Of a DNA stretch of 64,000 nucleotides, positions 1 through 10,968 are shown piece after piece; the first letter of the stretch is position 1, and each line of letters starts with the position of its first letter. A program made the position numbers and the translations under genes. Source of the stretch: Sorangium cellulosum So0157-2 (GTDB lineage: Bacteria > Myxococcota_A > Polyangia > Polyangiales > Polyangiaceae); assembly GCF_000418325.1 (NCBI RefSeq), contig NC_021658.1, positions 9,934,001-9,998,000 of the forward strand, written 5' to 3'. The notes beneath the pieces were generated by a model that was not told where the DNA came from, searched no databases, and saw nothing but the letters and a program-made list of their open reading frames with translations.

Positions 1-2583
<2,583 letters not shown>

Positions 2584-2648
2584 GATCCACGCGATAAGGC
2601 ATGTGAGCCCTCGCGGCCGAAGCCGAGCACATCGAGCTCGTCCGCCCA

Positions 2649-2656
2649 TTGTACAA
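2649..2656. promoter_or_regulatory. AT-rich palindrome TTGTACAA upstream of methyltransferase
   Basis: A perfect 8-base palindrome in an AT-rich patch within very GC-rich surroundings, about 130 bases upstream of the methyltransferase start at 2783. TACAAT (2652-2657) would fit a -10 element, but no good -35 box is seen at the right distance. It may be an operator or a promoter core. Confidence 0.25.
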
Positions 2657-2782
2657 TTTTATCGGATCGAGCCTGGAGGAGCTATGGTTGCGCTGCCCGC
2701 GCCCGCTGCGATCCCCGCGCGCACAGCGCAGGTGACGAGGGCCTGTTCGCCCCCGCTGCACGGGCCGTGCTACCGTCGCTGC

Positions 2783-3589
2783 ATGTCCGAAAGCGAGTGG
2801 TTCGCGCTCAATCGCACCGCCTGGAACGCGCGCACCGGCGTGCACCTGGCCTCGAAATTCTATGACGTGGACGCGTTTCGAGCCGGGGCGAGCTCTCTGA
2901 AGCCGATCGAGCTCGAGCAGGTGGGGGACGTGCGCGACAAGACGCTCCTCCACCTGCAGTGCCATTTCGGCCAGGACACGCTCTCGTGGGCGCGCCGTGG
3001 CGCCCGCGTCACGGGGCTGGATCTCTCGGACGAGGCCGTCAGGGCCGCACGCGCGCTGGCCCAGGATCTCTCGCTGGATGCGCGCTTCGTCGAGGCCAAT
3101 GTCTACGACGCTCCCGCCGCCCTCGGGGGCGAGACGTTCGATATCGTCTTCACGTCGTACGGCGTCCTCGGGTGGCTCCCGGACATGGGGCGCTGGGCGC
3201 GCGCGGCCGCCGCGTGCCTCAAGCCGGGAGGCGTCCTCCACGTCATCGAGTTCCATCCCGCCGTCTGGATGTTCGACGACGCATTCGAGCGCATCGCTTA
3301 CGCATACGACGGGCACGGAGAGCCGCTCATCACGGAAGAGACGGGCACGTACGCCGATCGCGACGCGCCCGTGAAGCTCCGGGAGGTCGGCTTCAATCAC
3401 GGGATCGGGACGGTGGTGACGGCGCTGCTCGAGGCAGGCCTCACGCTGGAGCGGCTCCGGGAGCTCGACTGGTCGCCCTACGATATCTTCCCGGACATGG
3501 AGGAAGGGCCGCCCGGACAGTTCCGCATGAAGAAGTTCGGGCGCCGCCTCCCGCTCGTCTACGCGCTCGCGGCGCGACAAGGGCGCTGA
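2783..3589 (+). CDS. Class I SAM-dependent methyltransferase
   Basis: A 268-residue Methyltransf_25/11-type enzyme, probably cytosolic; the acceptor is unknown. The glycine-poor motif I region reads LHLQCHFGQDTLSWA followed by VTGLDLSDEAV, where the acidic Asp would bind the AdoMet ribose. Further on are FDIVFTSYGVLGWLPDM (motif IV region) and LKPGGVLHVIEFHP (post-motif). I chose the ATG at 2783 (MSESEWFALNRTAWNARTG) because family alignments begin with this W/N-rich stretch. The frame is open further upstream, but that extension is low-complexity. The gene is solitary, with a 120-base gap before the T6SS island. Confidence 0.88.
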   Translation: MSESEWFALNRTAWNARTGVHLASKFYDVDAFRAGASSLKPIELEQVGDVRDKTLLHLQCHFGQDTLSWARRGARVTGLDLSDEAVRAARALAQDLSLDARFVEANVYDAPAALGGETFDIVFTSYGVLGWLPDMGRWARAAAACLKPGGVLHVIEFHPAVWMFDDAFERIAYAYDGHGEPLITEETGTYADRDAPVKLREVGFNHGIGTVVTALLEAGLTLERLRELDWSPYDIFPDMEEGPPGQFRMKKFGRRLPLVYALAARQGR

Positions 3590-3604
3590 GCGGAGCTGGG
3601 CGGC

Positions 3605-3634
3605 TTGTAAGCCGTATCGCCTCGATGCTAGGCT
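3605..3634 (+). promoter_or_regulatory. Possible sigma-70-like promoter for the VgrG island
   Basis: TTGTAA (3605-3610) and TAGGCT (3629-3634) are spaced by 18 bases, just upstream of the first gene of the island at 3713. The match is weak and supported only by position. Confidence 0.2.
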
Positions 3635-3712
3635 TTCCGCCGGGCGGGCCCGGAGGGCACCCTGCTTGGCGCGCCCCCGAAGGCGAGGCGACCCAGCTGC
3701 GGGAGGGGGCTC

Positions 3713-4681
3713 ATGCCGGATTATCACGCTTCGGTGGAGGAGTTCGCGGCGCTGCGCGCGTCGATGGATGATCCCTTTGGAGACCCGACAGCGTGCCTCG
3801 CCGGCGCGGGGCTCGACGAGCGGTCGTACGCGGAGCTCACCGGCGCGTGGCGCGCGCGGCTCGCCCTCGACGGCGACGCCGGCCGCGAGCTCGGCCGACG
3901 CTTCGCCATCGCTTACCGGCGAGCCCAGACGGCGCGCCGCGCGCGCGCCGGGGGCGAGGACGGCGCGCCGCGCGCGGAGGACGCGCGATTCTTGAACCGC
4001 GACGCCCAGCCGTGGCGCGCCGAAGCGGCGCAGGTCGCGCTCGTGCCCTCCGGCGCGCCGTCGCCCCCGGAGCCTCCCGCGGCGCCAGCGCAGGCAGCGC
4101 CGCTCGCCGCGGCGCCCGCGAGGCGCAGCGAGCCCGCGGCCGCGGCGGACCGGCGCGATCACGGCGCCGCCGCCGTGGGCGCTGCGGATACGCTCCCCGG
4201 GGCGCTGGCCCCGGTGCCGCCGCCGTTCGTGCCGCTGCCGGTCCAGCCGCCGCCGTCGTTCGTGCCCGAGGTGCGCCAGCGAGCCGTCGCCGCGAGCGCC
4301 GCGACCGACGACGCCGGGCCGGCGAACGCCGCCGCGAGCGGCGCGGGCGGGACGTGGGAGACATCGACGCTCCCCGTCTTCTCGTCCGAGCCGAGCGCGC
4401 CTGTCCTGCCCTTCATCTCCGCCGAGGCGCCGCGGGCGAGCCCGCCGCCTCCGGGCCCGCGCTCCCCGCTCGCGGGGCTGCCGTTCCAGCCGCGCCCCGC
4501 GGCGGAGATCGCGATCCCGCCGCAGCCCGCCGCGCCGGAGCACCTCGATGGCGCCGCGCCCGCGCCGGACGCGCCCCCGCGCAAGCGGCTGATGCGCTTC
4601 GACCCGCAGACCGGCCGGCCGCTGCCGTACCCGGTCTGGGTCGACGTCGCGCCGGCCGCGGGCGAGGAGAGGAAGCGCTGA
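3713..4681 (+). CDS. Alanine/proline-rich hypothetical protein, first gene of VgrG island
   Basis: A 322-residue protein I do not recognise. The first 80 residues look foldable and helical (MPDYHASVEEFAALRASMDD, then LGRRFAIAYRRAQTAR). The remainder is a long Ala/Pro-rich, probably disordered stretch with no membrane segment. A GGGAGG ribosome binding site lies at 3701, seven bases before the ATG. Its stop overlaps the next start (TGATG at 4679-4683), so the two are translationally coupled. The context suggests a T6SS cargo adaptor or accessory factor, but no domain proves this. Confidence 0.7.
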   Translation: MPDYHASVEEFAALRASMDDPFGDPTACLAGAGLDERSYAELTGAWRARLALDGDAGRELGRRFAIAYRRAQTARRARAGGEDGAPRAEDARFLNRDAQPWRAEAAQVALVPSGAPSPPEPPAAPAQAAPLAAAPARRSEPAAAADRRDHGAAAVGAADTLPGALAPVPPPFVPLPVQPPPSFVPEVRQRAVAASAATDDAGPANAAASGAGGTWETSTLPVFSSEPSAPVLPFISAEAPRASPPPPGPRSPLAGLPFQPRPAAEIAIPPQPAAPEHLDGAAPAPDAPPRKRLMRFDPQTGRPLPYPVWVDVAPAAGEERKR

Positions 4682-5175
4682 TGCCCGGCAGACCGCTCTT
4701 TCCGGCGGAGCTGGAGATCGCGACCCGCGTCTTCAAGGCCACGCTGCCGTATCCCAAGATCTTCGTCACCCCGGTCATCGGCCTGCAATCCCGGCCGTTC
4801 ACGTCGACCATCCCGCCGTTCGTCATCGGGATCGTGCCGGCGGCCTACACGATCAACGTGGGGTGGAACGGCTTCATCCACGGCATGGACACGGTGCAGC
4901 CAGCGACGCTCGTCCACGAGCTCACGCACGTCTGGCAAGGCGCGCACCGGCTCATCGCGTCTCAATACATGTGGGAATCGATCGCGCACCAGGCGATCGG
5001 CTGGATGACGGGCACGGACCCTTACCGCTACGCGCCCGGGCAGAGCTGGTCGAGCTACAACGCCGAGCAGCAGGCCAGCATCGTCGAGGACTGGTTCGTG
5101 CGAGGGGAGCGCACGGACGATCCGCTCTACCGCTACATCCGGGACGACATCCGCAGCCTGCTCTGGTTCATCTGA
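4681..5175 (+). CDS. HExxH zinc-peptidase-like protein of T6SS locus (vgr-related type)
   Basis: A 164-residue protein with LVHELTHVWQGAH near residue 78, an HExxH zinc motif followed by VWQ as in the small vgr-related/DUF4157-like proteins found in VgrG operons. The N-terminus (LFPAELEIATRVFKATLPY) resembles the segment that precedes the motif in those proteins. No signal peptide is seen. The start is fixed by overlap with the preceding stop. It could be a real metallopeptidase effector or a structural relic of that fold. Without a third zinc ligand identified I leave activity open. Confidence 0.72.
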   Translation: MPGRPLFPAELEIATRVFKATLPYPKIFVTPVIGLQSRPFTSTIPPFVIGIVPAAYTINVGWNGFIHGMDTVQPATLVHELTHVWQGAHRLIASQYMWESIAHQAIGWMTGTDPYRYAPGQSWSSYNAEQQASIVEDWFVRGERTDDPLYRYIRDDIRSLLWFI

Positions 5176-5185
5176 CGAGGCGTTC

Positions 5186-5671
5186 ATGACGGCGATGCGA
5201 CCTGAGCCAGCGATCCGGAGGAGCGAGGCCACGACCGCCGCCGTCGGCCTCGCGTTCCTCTCCGTGCTCCTCGTCTCCTGCTCTCCCCTCGCCCGCGTCC
5301 GCTCGCGGCTGGATCTGCCGGCATCGGTCGGCAGCCCGGATCGGCAAAGGCTGCACGTCACCTTCGCAGCATCCACCGCCGCAGGCCCGCTCGCCGCGCC
5401 TCCGCCCGGGATCGAGCCGCCGGAGCAGCGGCTCCTCGCCGAGGTGGAGGTCACGCCCGCCGCCTCGGGCTTCGACGTCGAGCTCAAGTTTCGCAAGCGG
5501 AGCGTTTACGTCAATTTGACAGGCTGGTACGATAGCGACGGTGACGGGAAGGTGAACGGCGGCGACGCCGTGGGCTCGCTGGGCCCTGCGCCGGTCCTCG
5601 CCACGGACAAGGGCGTTTTCAGCGGCAACCTCACCGTCACTCCCCCCATCGCGCTCAAGCCGGTGCTGTGA
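5186..5671 (+). CDS. Putative lipoprotein with EF-hand-like calcium loop
   Basis: A 161-residue protein with a hydrophobic N-terminal segment ending in the lipobox LVSC (Cys32), so probably exported and lipid-anchored. Near the C-terminus the loop DSDGDGKVNGGD has the DxDxDG spacing of calcium-binding EF-hand or dockerin loops. GAGG lies about seven bases before the ATG, and the upstream gene ends ten bases earlier. It sits directly before vgrG in the same operon. Its role is unknown. Confidence 0.7.
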   Translation: MTAMRPEPAIRRSEATTAAVGLAFLSVLLVSCSPLARVRSRLDLPASVGSPDRQRLHVTFAASTAAGPLAAPPPGIEPPEQRLLAEVEVTPAASGFDVELKFRKRSVYVNLTGWYDSDGDGKVNGGDAVGSLGPAPVLATDKGVFSGNLTVTPPIALKPVL

Positions 5672-5717
5672 CCTGAGAGCGCGCTCCTCGGGTCGTGCGA
5701 CAACCTCGACGAGGCTT

Positions 5718-7634
5718 ATGGCTGTCACGCTGTCGTTCCTCGATGCTCCGGCCCCCCGTTTCCACCTCCTGTCGTACGAGCTCCGCGACGACATGAGCCG
5801 GCTGTTCAGCCTGGATCTCCTGGTCGAGTCGACGGACGCGGCCCTCGAGATGGCGTCCCTCGTCGGCCGGCGGGTCGCGCTCGATCTCGGCCCGGGGATC
5901 CAGATGCCGCGCGTGACCGGGATCCTGCGCGAGGTCAAGGTCGTCTCTACGGAGACGAGCGGCGTCTCCCGCTATTTCCTCTACATCGTTCCCCCGCTCT
6001 GGCTGACCACGCGCAGGACCAATCACCGGATCTTCCAGGACCGGACCGCGGTGGAGATCGTGGACGACGTGCTCGCCGACTACGGCGGCCGCGTCCCGGC
6101 CCCGATCAAGCGGCTCGGGGGGAGCTACCGCAAGCGCTCCTATTGCGCCCAGTACGGCGAGAGCGATCACGACTTCATCTTTCGCCTCCTGGCGGACGAG
6201 GGGATCGCGACCTGCTTCGATCACACCGCCGGCAGCCAGTGGGTGCTCGTCGATCAGACCGACAGCCTGACGCCCAAGCGCGACGCGCCGATCCCCTATG
6301 TCGAGCCCGCGCTCGGCAACGAGCCGCCCGTGCCGTCGGTGAGCGCGGTCGTGGTGACGGCCAAGATCAAGACCTCGGCTGTCGCCGTGCGCGACTACGA
6401 TCACCTGAACCCGTCGTTCACCATCCAGGCGCGCTCCTCGGCCGAGGGGGCCGAGCTCTTCGTCGAGGAGAACGAGCTCGAGGCGTACACGTTCGAGGTC
6501 GGCGAGGCGCGCGACGAGGAGCAGGCGAAGGCCCGCGCTCAGCGGCTGCTCGAGGCGACGCGCGTGCCGGGGCGAAGGCTCGAGATCACGGCCAACGTGG
6601 CCATCGCGCCGGGCACCCGGGTACGCCTCGCGGGGCACGCGCGCGCCGACGTGAACGTCCCGCTGCTCGTGACCCGCACGGTCGTCGTCGGGCAGGAGCG
6701 CGGCGCGAGCCACCACATGGAGTGCATCGACGCCGCCGTGCCCTTCCGGCCGCGGCGCCTGCCGCGGCCGCGCATCATCGGCACGCAGACGGCGTTCGTC
6801 GTGCCGACCCACGCGGGCGACGAGATCGACGCCGACGCGCTCGGCCAGGTCAAGATCGAGTTCCGCTGGGACCGGCGCGGCCTCCGGGCGAACACCTCGC
6901 GCTACGTCCGCGTCTCGCAGGCGTGGGCCGGCATGGACTACGGCTTCATCTGCCTGCCGCGCGTCGGCGACGAGGTCGTCGTCGAGTTCCTCGACGGCGA
7001 CCCCGATCAGCCGATCGTCATCGGCCGGGTCCACAACGCGGTGAACGTCCGGCCCTTCAGCTCCCCCGCGGAGCGGACCATCTCGGTGTGGCGCTCGAAA
7101 TCGTCGCCGGGCGGCGGGGGCTTCAACCAGATCCTGCTCGACGACAAGGCGGGGGCCGAGCGGCTCGAGCTGCACGCGCAGCGCGATTTCAGGTCGGAGA
7201 CAGGGCGGAACGCGGTCACGATCATCGGGAACAACCAGACGAGCCGGGTGAGCGGCAACTCCTCGACGACCATCTCCGGCGCCCAGTCGATCGGCGCGGG
7301 CAGCACCAGCATCTCCACGGGGCCCTACCGGCTGACGGCGAGGTCCATCGACGTGAAATCGCGGACCGACATCGAGAGCGTCGCCGTCAACATCCGGCGC
7401 GACGGCAGCCTCAACCACTTCGTCGACACCCATGGCTTCTGGATCGACGCAAAATCCGTCATGCAGGTGGTGACGCCGCGCTTCGTGGTCTTCTCCGGGG
7501 ACATCGTGCTCGACGCGGGCGGGTCGAAGATCGAGATCTCGAGCGGCGGAATCAAGATCACGAGCGGCGGGACGATCGAGATCAACGGCGCGATCGTGGA
7601 CGTCAAGGGCGCGCCCATCAAGCTGAACTCCTGA
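5718..7634 (+). CDS. vgrG: Type VI secretion tip protein VgrG
   Basis: A 638-residue spike protein forming the trimeric tip that punctures target cells. The N-terminal gp27-like region includes the conserved stretch FIFRLLADEGIATCFDH near residue 153. The gp5-like OB-fold includes VKIEFRWDRRG near residue 380 and VGDEVVVEFLDGDPDQPIVI near residue 420. A repetitive beta-rich gp5 C-terminal blade (ISSGGIKITSGGTIEING) ends the protein. There is no extra C-terminal effector domain, so cargo must come from neighbours such as the PAAR protein at 9374. The ATPase gene starts six bases downstream. Confidence 0.95.
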   Translation: MAVTLSFLDAPAPRFHLLSYELRDDMSRLFSLDLLVESTDAALEMASLVGRRVALDLGPGIQMPRVTGILREVKVVSTETSGVSRYFLYIVPPLWLTTRRTNHRIFQDRTAVEIVDDVLADYGGRVPAPIKRLGGSYRKRSYCAQYGESDHDFIFRLLADEGIATCFDHTAGSQWVLVDQTDSLTPKRDAPIPYVEPALGNEPPVPSVSAVVVTAKIKTSAVAVRDYDHLNPSFTIQARSSAEGAELFVEENELEAYTFEVGEARDEEQAKARAQRLLEATRVPGRRLEITANVAIAPGTRVRLAGHARADVNVPLLVTRTVVVGQERGASHHMECIDAAVPFRPRRLPRPRIIGTQTAFVVPTHAGDEIDADALGQVKIEFRWDRRGLRANTSRYVRVSQAWAGMDYGFICLPRVGDEVVVEFLDGDPDQPIVIGRVHNAVNVRPFSSPAERTISVWRSKSSPGGGGFNQILLDDKAGAERLELHAQRDFRSETGRNAVTIIGNNQTSRVSGNSSTTISGAQSIGAGSTSISTGPYRLTARSIDVKSRTDIESVAVNIRRDGSLNHFVDTHGFWIDAKSVMQVVTPRFVVFSGDIVLDAGGSKIEISSGGIKITSGGTIEINGAIVDVKGAPIKLNS

Positions 7635-7640
7635 GCGCCT

Positions 7641-8627
7641 ATGAAGCTACTGGATCTTGAGGTCGAGAATTTCCTGGGGCTCCCGGACGGCCGGTACGCG
7701 TTCACGCACCCGACCACGGGCGCGCCGCTGCCGCTCGTGCTCGTCGGGGGCGGGCCCTCCTCGGGCAAGACATCGCTGCTCGAAGCGATCATCGCGCTGA
7801 AGGAGAGCGTCGGGAGCTATCATGTCGTGCCCGAGCCGTCGCGCCTGCTCCGGTCCGGGAAGCGGTCGGGGCAGGTCCGGGGGCGGTGGCTCTTGAGCCC
7901 AGAAGAGATGGCGAAGGCGGGATTGTCCGAGCCCACCTTCACGGCGACGCTCGCGCTCGGCGGCGGCGAGGCCCGCGCCCCGGAGCCGGCGCTGGAGGCG
8001 CTGTTCGGCGCGTACAGCCGCGACCCCGCAGCCTGGAAAGCCGAATACTTTCCATGTGATCGGCGGCTCGTGCCGCGGGTCGGGCTGGCGCCCCCCGGCG
8101 AGGAGCGCGGCCGCCTGCGGCTCACCCGCCGGCCGGACAAATATGCCGGCCTGGAGCAGGTCCTGATGCAGCTCGCCGTCGAGGACGGCCTTGGGGCCAT
8201 GGCGCAGGTCAAGGAGAGCGGGATCCTGCTCCGCGGCGATCAGCGCGACTCGCTCGCGCCTTATAAGGCCGCCGTCGCTGCGCTCTGCCCGTGGCTGCGC
8301 CTGTCCGGCGTCGAGCCGCGGGACGGCGCGGCGGCGGTGTGGTTCGAGCGGGACAACGGCGCGCGGATCGAGCTGTACAGCTTGTCGCACGGCGAGCAGC
8401 AGGCCGTCCTGTTCGCCCTGGTCCACGTGTTCCTCGGGCTGCGCCGCGCGCTCGTCCTCATCGACGCGCCCGAGGCGCACATCCACCCGGGCGAGCAGCC
8501 CCGGCTGCTCCATGCGGTCGCGGGCCTCGGGGAGGATAACCAGATCATCGCCGCGACGGGATCGAATGAGCTGCTCGGGAGCGTACCACGCCATCAGACG
8601 CTCCTTTGCAGGTCGAAGCACGGCTGA
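7641..8627 (+). CDS. AAA/ABC-type ATPase of the VgrG island
   Basis: A 328-residue RecF/AAA_21-like ATPase. The Walker A motif GGGPSSGKTS is at residues 37-46, an ABC-signature-like LSHGEQQAV is near 250, and the Walker B region LVLIDAPEAHIHP is near 272. The catalytic position after Asp is Ala rather than the usual Glu (DAPEAH), with a Glu two residues on. The N-terminus MKLLDLEVENFLGLPDGRY is typical of SMC-like heads. It starts six bases after vgrG. A role in loading or delivering cargo is inferred from context only. An unrelated defence-type ATPase is less likely given the operon. Confidence 0.8.
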   Translation: MKLLDLEVENFLGLPDGRYAFTHPTTGAPLPLVLVGGGPSSGKTSLLEAIIALKESVGSYHVVPEPSRLLRSGKRSGQVRGRWLLSPEEMAKAGLSEPTFTATLALGGGEARAPEPALEALFGAYSRDPAAWKAEYFPCDRRLVPRVGLAPPGEERGRLRLTRRPDKYAGLEQVLMQLAVEDGLGAMAQVKESGILLRGDQRDSLAPYKAAVAALCPWLRLSGVEPRDGAAAVWFERDNGARIELYSLSHGEQQAVLFALVHVFLGLRRALVLIDAPEAHIHPGEQPRLLHAVAGLGEDNQIIAATGSNELLGSVPRHQTLLCRSKHG

Positions 8628-8647
8628 ACGAGAGCGCGAGGTGACAG

Positions 8648-9295
8648 ATGCCGAGGCCCGTCGAGCGCCACAACGTCGAGGATCAGGTAGCCTTCGGCAT
8701 GCTCATGCGTCCGGCGCCGCGCGCCCACGCCGTGCGAGCGCACCCCGCCAGGTCGCCCGTACCTGGAGCCGGCGGGCCGCTCCTCCCCACGCTGTCCCCC
8801 GAGCTCTGCAGCGCGTCCCCGGCCGCCGTCGGCGCCTTTCGCAAGGTGCTGGGTCGCGCCCTGCTTGCGGTCTGCGCGGGGGCCCTCGGCTGCTCGACGG
8901 CTCCGGGCGGGCAGGTGGCCCAGCAGGGGCGCGATTTCGTGCTTGCTCCGGGAGCCGCGGTGAGCGTCGGCGGGAGCCCGGACACGGAGATCCGCTTCCT
9001 GCGCGTCGTGGCTGACCGCCGCTGCCCGCGCTCGCTCACGTGCGGAGGCTCGGGCCCCGTCACCGTCGAGGTGGCGATCGGGCCGCGCGGCGGCGCGACC
9101 GCGGTGGAGCTCTCCGTCCTCGGCCGGGACGTCGGAGAGCCGAAGTTCCAAGGGATTCGCTCCTGCGCTCCGGTGAACGGTCAGGTCGTCCGCCTGCGGG
9201 ACGTCGAGCCCTGGCCCTCCTCGCGCGATCCCGTTCCGATGGAGCAGTACCGCGCCACCTTCGTCCTCGAGCAGCGCTGCGCATCGCGCCGATGA
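8648..9295 (+). CDS. Putative lipoprotein with VxDxRCP motif
   Basis: A 215-residue ORF whose hydrophobic stretch ALLAVCAGALGCS ends in a lipobox-like Cys82. After it comes RVVADRRCPRSLTCGGSGPV, resembling the DSRCP...C...G motif of small secreted lipoproteins of unknown function. Eighty residues before a lipobox is long, so the true start may be internal; none is clearly marked by a ribosome site. It lies between the ATPase and the PAAR effector in the same direction. Confidence 0.6.
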   Translation: MPRPVERHNVEDQVAFGMLMRPAPRAHAVRAHPARSPVPGAGGPLLPTLSPELCSASPAAVGAFRKVLGRALLAVCAGALGCSTAPGGQVAQQGRDFVLAPGAAVSVGGSPDTEIRFLRVVADRRCPRSLTCGGSGPVTVEVAIGPRGGATAVELSVLGRDVGEPKFQGIRSCAPVNGQVVRLRDVEPWPSSRDPVPMEQYRATFVLEQRCASRR

Positions 9296-9373
9296 AACCG
9301 GCGCATTGTCGTTCACGAGCCCTGGGACGTGGTATCCTCCACCGCGTATGGGGGGGGCAGCTCCTGCCCGGCC

Positions 9374-10240
9374 ATGGGATCACCCGCAGCACGACTGACG
9401 GATATTCACGCCTGCCCGACGCTGGCGCCTGTTCCTCATGTCGGCGGGCCACTCCTCATGCCGGGCATGCCGAGCGTGCTGGTCGGGGCGCTCCCTGCGT
9501 CTCGGCTAGCGGACTACTCGGCCTGCCTCGGCGCAGTCGATGTGACGGCGACCGGGGCGGCGATGGTGCTGATCGGCGGCCTGCCCGCGGCGCGCGTCGC
9601 CGACGAGACCGCTCATCGCGGCGTCGTCGTGGGCCCCGGGGCCACGATGGTGCTGATCGGCGGCCCCACGTTCGCGCTCCCGCCGAACGTGACCGTCGAG
9701 GGCCCGCCGGATTTTCAGAACAAGGTCATCCGAGATCTTTATTTTCTGTCCACCACACCCAGCGGCCAGGAGCTGTTCCGGCGGCTCGACGCCTCGGGAC
9801 GGCCAGTGAAGATCGTGCCCGAGAGCGATCCGCAGAACAGCTTCTGCACGGCGAACGACGCGACAGCTGCCAGCGACGGCACCGGAACCGGGTCCACGGT
9901 GAGCTACAACCCCGACGCACGCGTGAACGCCTACGACAGAAACGGGAACCCCATCGCGGAGCCATCCCAGGTGCTGCTTGGCCACGAGATGGCTCACGCG
10001 CTGGCGAACGCGGAGGGGCGCCGCCAGACTGGCACGGATCCGGCGCCGCCGGCGTCGCAGCCGGACATCGGGCGGGAGGAGGCTCAGGCGATCGGCACGG
10101 GCAGCCACAACGGAGCTTACCCCAGCGAGAACAGCTTTCGCCGCGACCTCGGCTTGCCCGAGCGCGACAACCACTACTGGACCCCGGACGGGCCGGACGC
10201 GGCGCTGCCGCCCACCAGCCTCCGGCCAGGGGGGTACTGA
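9374..10240 (+). CDS. PAAR-domain T6SS effector with M91-like zinc-peptidase domain
   Basis: A 288-residue specialised effector. Residues 1-115 form a PAAR cone that caps VgrG (PAARLTDIHACPTLAPVPHV, then two repeats of GAAMVLIGGLPAARVAD type). The C-terminal part carries GHEMAHALANAEG (HExxH at about 204-208) followed by REEAQAIG and SENSFRRDLGLPERDNHYW. That layout matches the NleD/M91 peptidase family. The ATG at 9374 starts at the canonical PAAR N-terminus; an ATG 15 codons upstream is in frame but adds nothing recognisable. The next gene follows after one base. Predicted to be delivered into prey cells and to cleave a protein target. Confidence 0.87.
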   Translation: MGSPAARLTDIHACPTLAPVPHVGGPLLMPGMPSVLVGALPASRLADYSACLGAVDVTATGAAMVLIGGLPAARVADETAHRGVVVGPGATMVLIGGPTFALPPNVTVEGPPDFQNKVIRDLYFLSTTPSGQELFRRLDASGRPVKIVPESDPQNSFCTANDATAASDGTGTGSTVSYNPDARVNAYDRNGNPIAEPSQVLLGHEMAHALANAEGRRQTGTDPAPPASQPDIGREEAQAIGTGSHNGAYPSENSFRRDLGLPERDNHYWTPDGPDAALPPTSLRPGGY

Positions 10241-10241
10241 T

Positions 10242-10835
10242 ATGGACGGCGTGACCGCGACGTTCAGCCTCACCTGCGATGCATCGGCCCTGTCGGTCTC
10301 GTATTCGATCGAGAACCGCAGCGGCGCGGACGTGGGGCTGTTCAATCGCATCGCGCGGATCGAGCTGGACGGCAGCACGAGCTACGATCCGGCCAACGTC
10401 TATGTAGATTTCTCCGACGAGATCCTGTTCCTTCGTAAGGCGCCGCTCGTCGTTCCGAGTGGGCTCTCCGCCGGCGGCGTGAGGCTGCCCGCGGTCACGC
10501 TGGTTCCTAGCGGCCAGCGGTTCGCCGAGCGATTCACGCTGCCGGTGCCGGTGCCGGTGTGTGAGCCGATGCGGCGAGCCTTGCTGTCCAACAAGGCAGG
10601 TGGTGCGCAGGTCGTCGCCGACCGCCTCGTCCATGCGCGGCGCGTGGAGGTCGTCCTCGGCGCGTTCAGAGGCGGGCCCGACCTCCAGTACCGGGAGCTA
10701 TTCCCTGCCGCGCCCGGTGTGCTGGCCGTCTGGCCGCCCGGCGTCGCGGCAGCTCGCCAGGAACAGCTCACCTTCCCGGAGCGCCTCCGCTCGCCGTTGC
10801 CCGTGCTCGACTACCGCGTCGCCACAGCGGAGTAG
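10242..10835 (+). CDS. Unknown protein, candidate immunity partner of the PAAR-M91 effector
   Basis: A 197-residue protein with no signal peptide or membrane segment, rich in beta-strand-like sequence (ATFSLTCDASALSVSYSIEN, then VGLFNRIARIEL). I recognise no family. The start lies one base after the stop of the effector gene, the classic arrangement of effector-immunity pairs, and the island ends here. A cytosolic location would suit neutralising a protease that acts in the cytosol. The immunity role is inference from position and size. Confidence 0.6.
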   Translation: MDGVTATFSLTCDASALSVSYSIENRSGADVGLFNRIARIELDGSTSYDPANVYVDFSDEILFLRKAPLVVPSGLSAGGVRLPAVTLVPSGQRFAERFTLPVPVPVCEPMRRALLSNKAGGAQVVADRLVHARRVEVVLGAFRGGPDLQYRELFPAAPGVLAVWPPGVAAARQEQLTFPERLRSPLPVLDYRVATAE

Positions 10836-10968
10836 GCGCCGCGCCGGCGAGCTCCTCCGGCGTGCAGCCGAACAGCTCCTCCCGGCGCCGCCGGAAACAG
10901 GCGCGATCCTCGTCGAGCAGGTGGTCGTAGACGGCCTTCCGACCGCCGCCGGCGAGCCTCACGCGCGC

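Noticed and set aside
7641..8627. ATPase considered as part of a defence system such as Gabija or Septu
   Set aside because: No nuclease partner is adjacent and spacing of six bases to vgrG argues for a T6SS operon member.
10768..10962. 64-codon minus-strand frame downstream of the GST gene (AVYDHLLDEDRACFRRRREE)
   Set aside because: It looks partly protein-like, but it has no ribosome site, overlaps the convergent candidate immunity gene by 68 bases, and ends in low-complexity Arg/Gly. Not supported enough to call.
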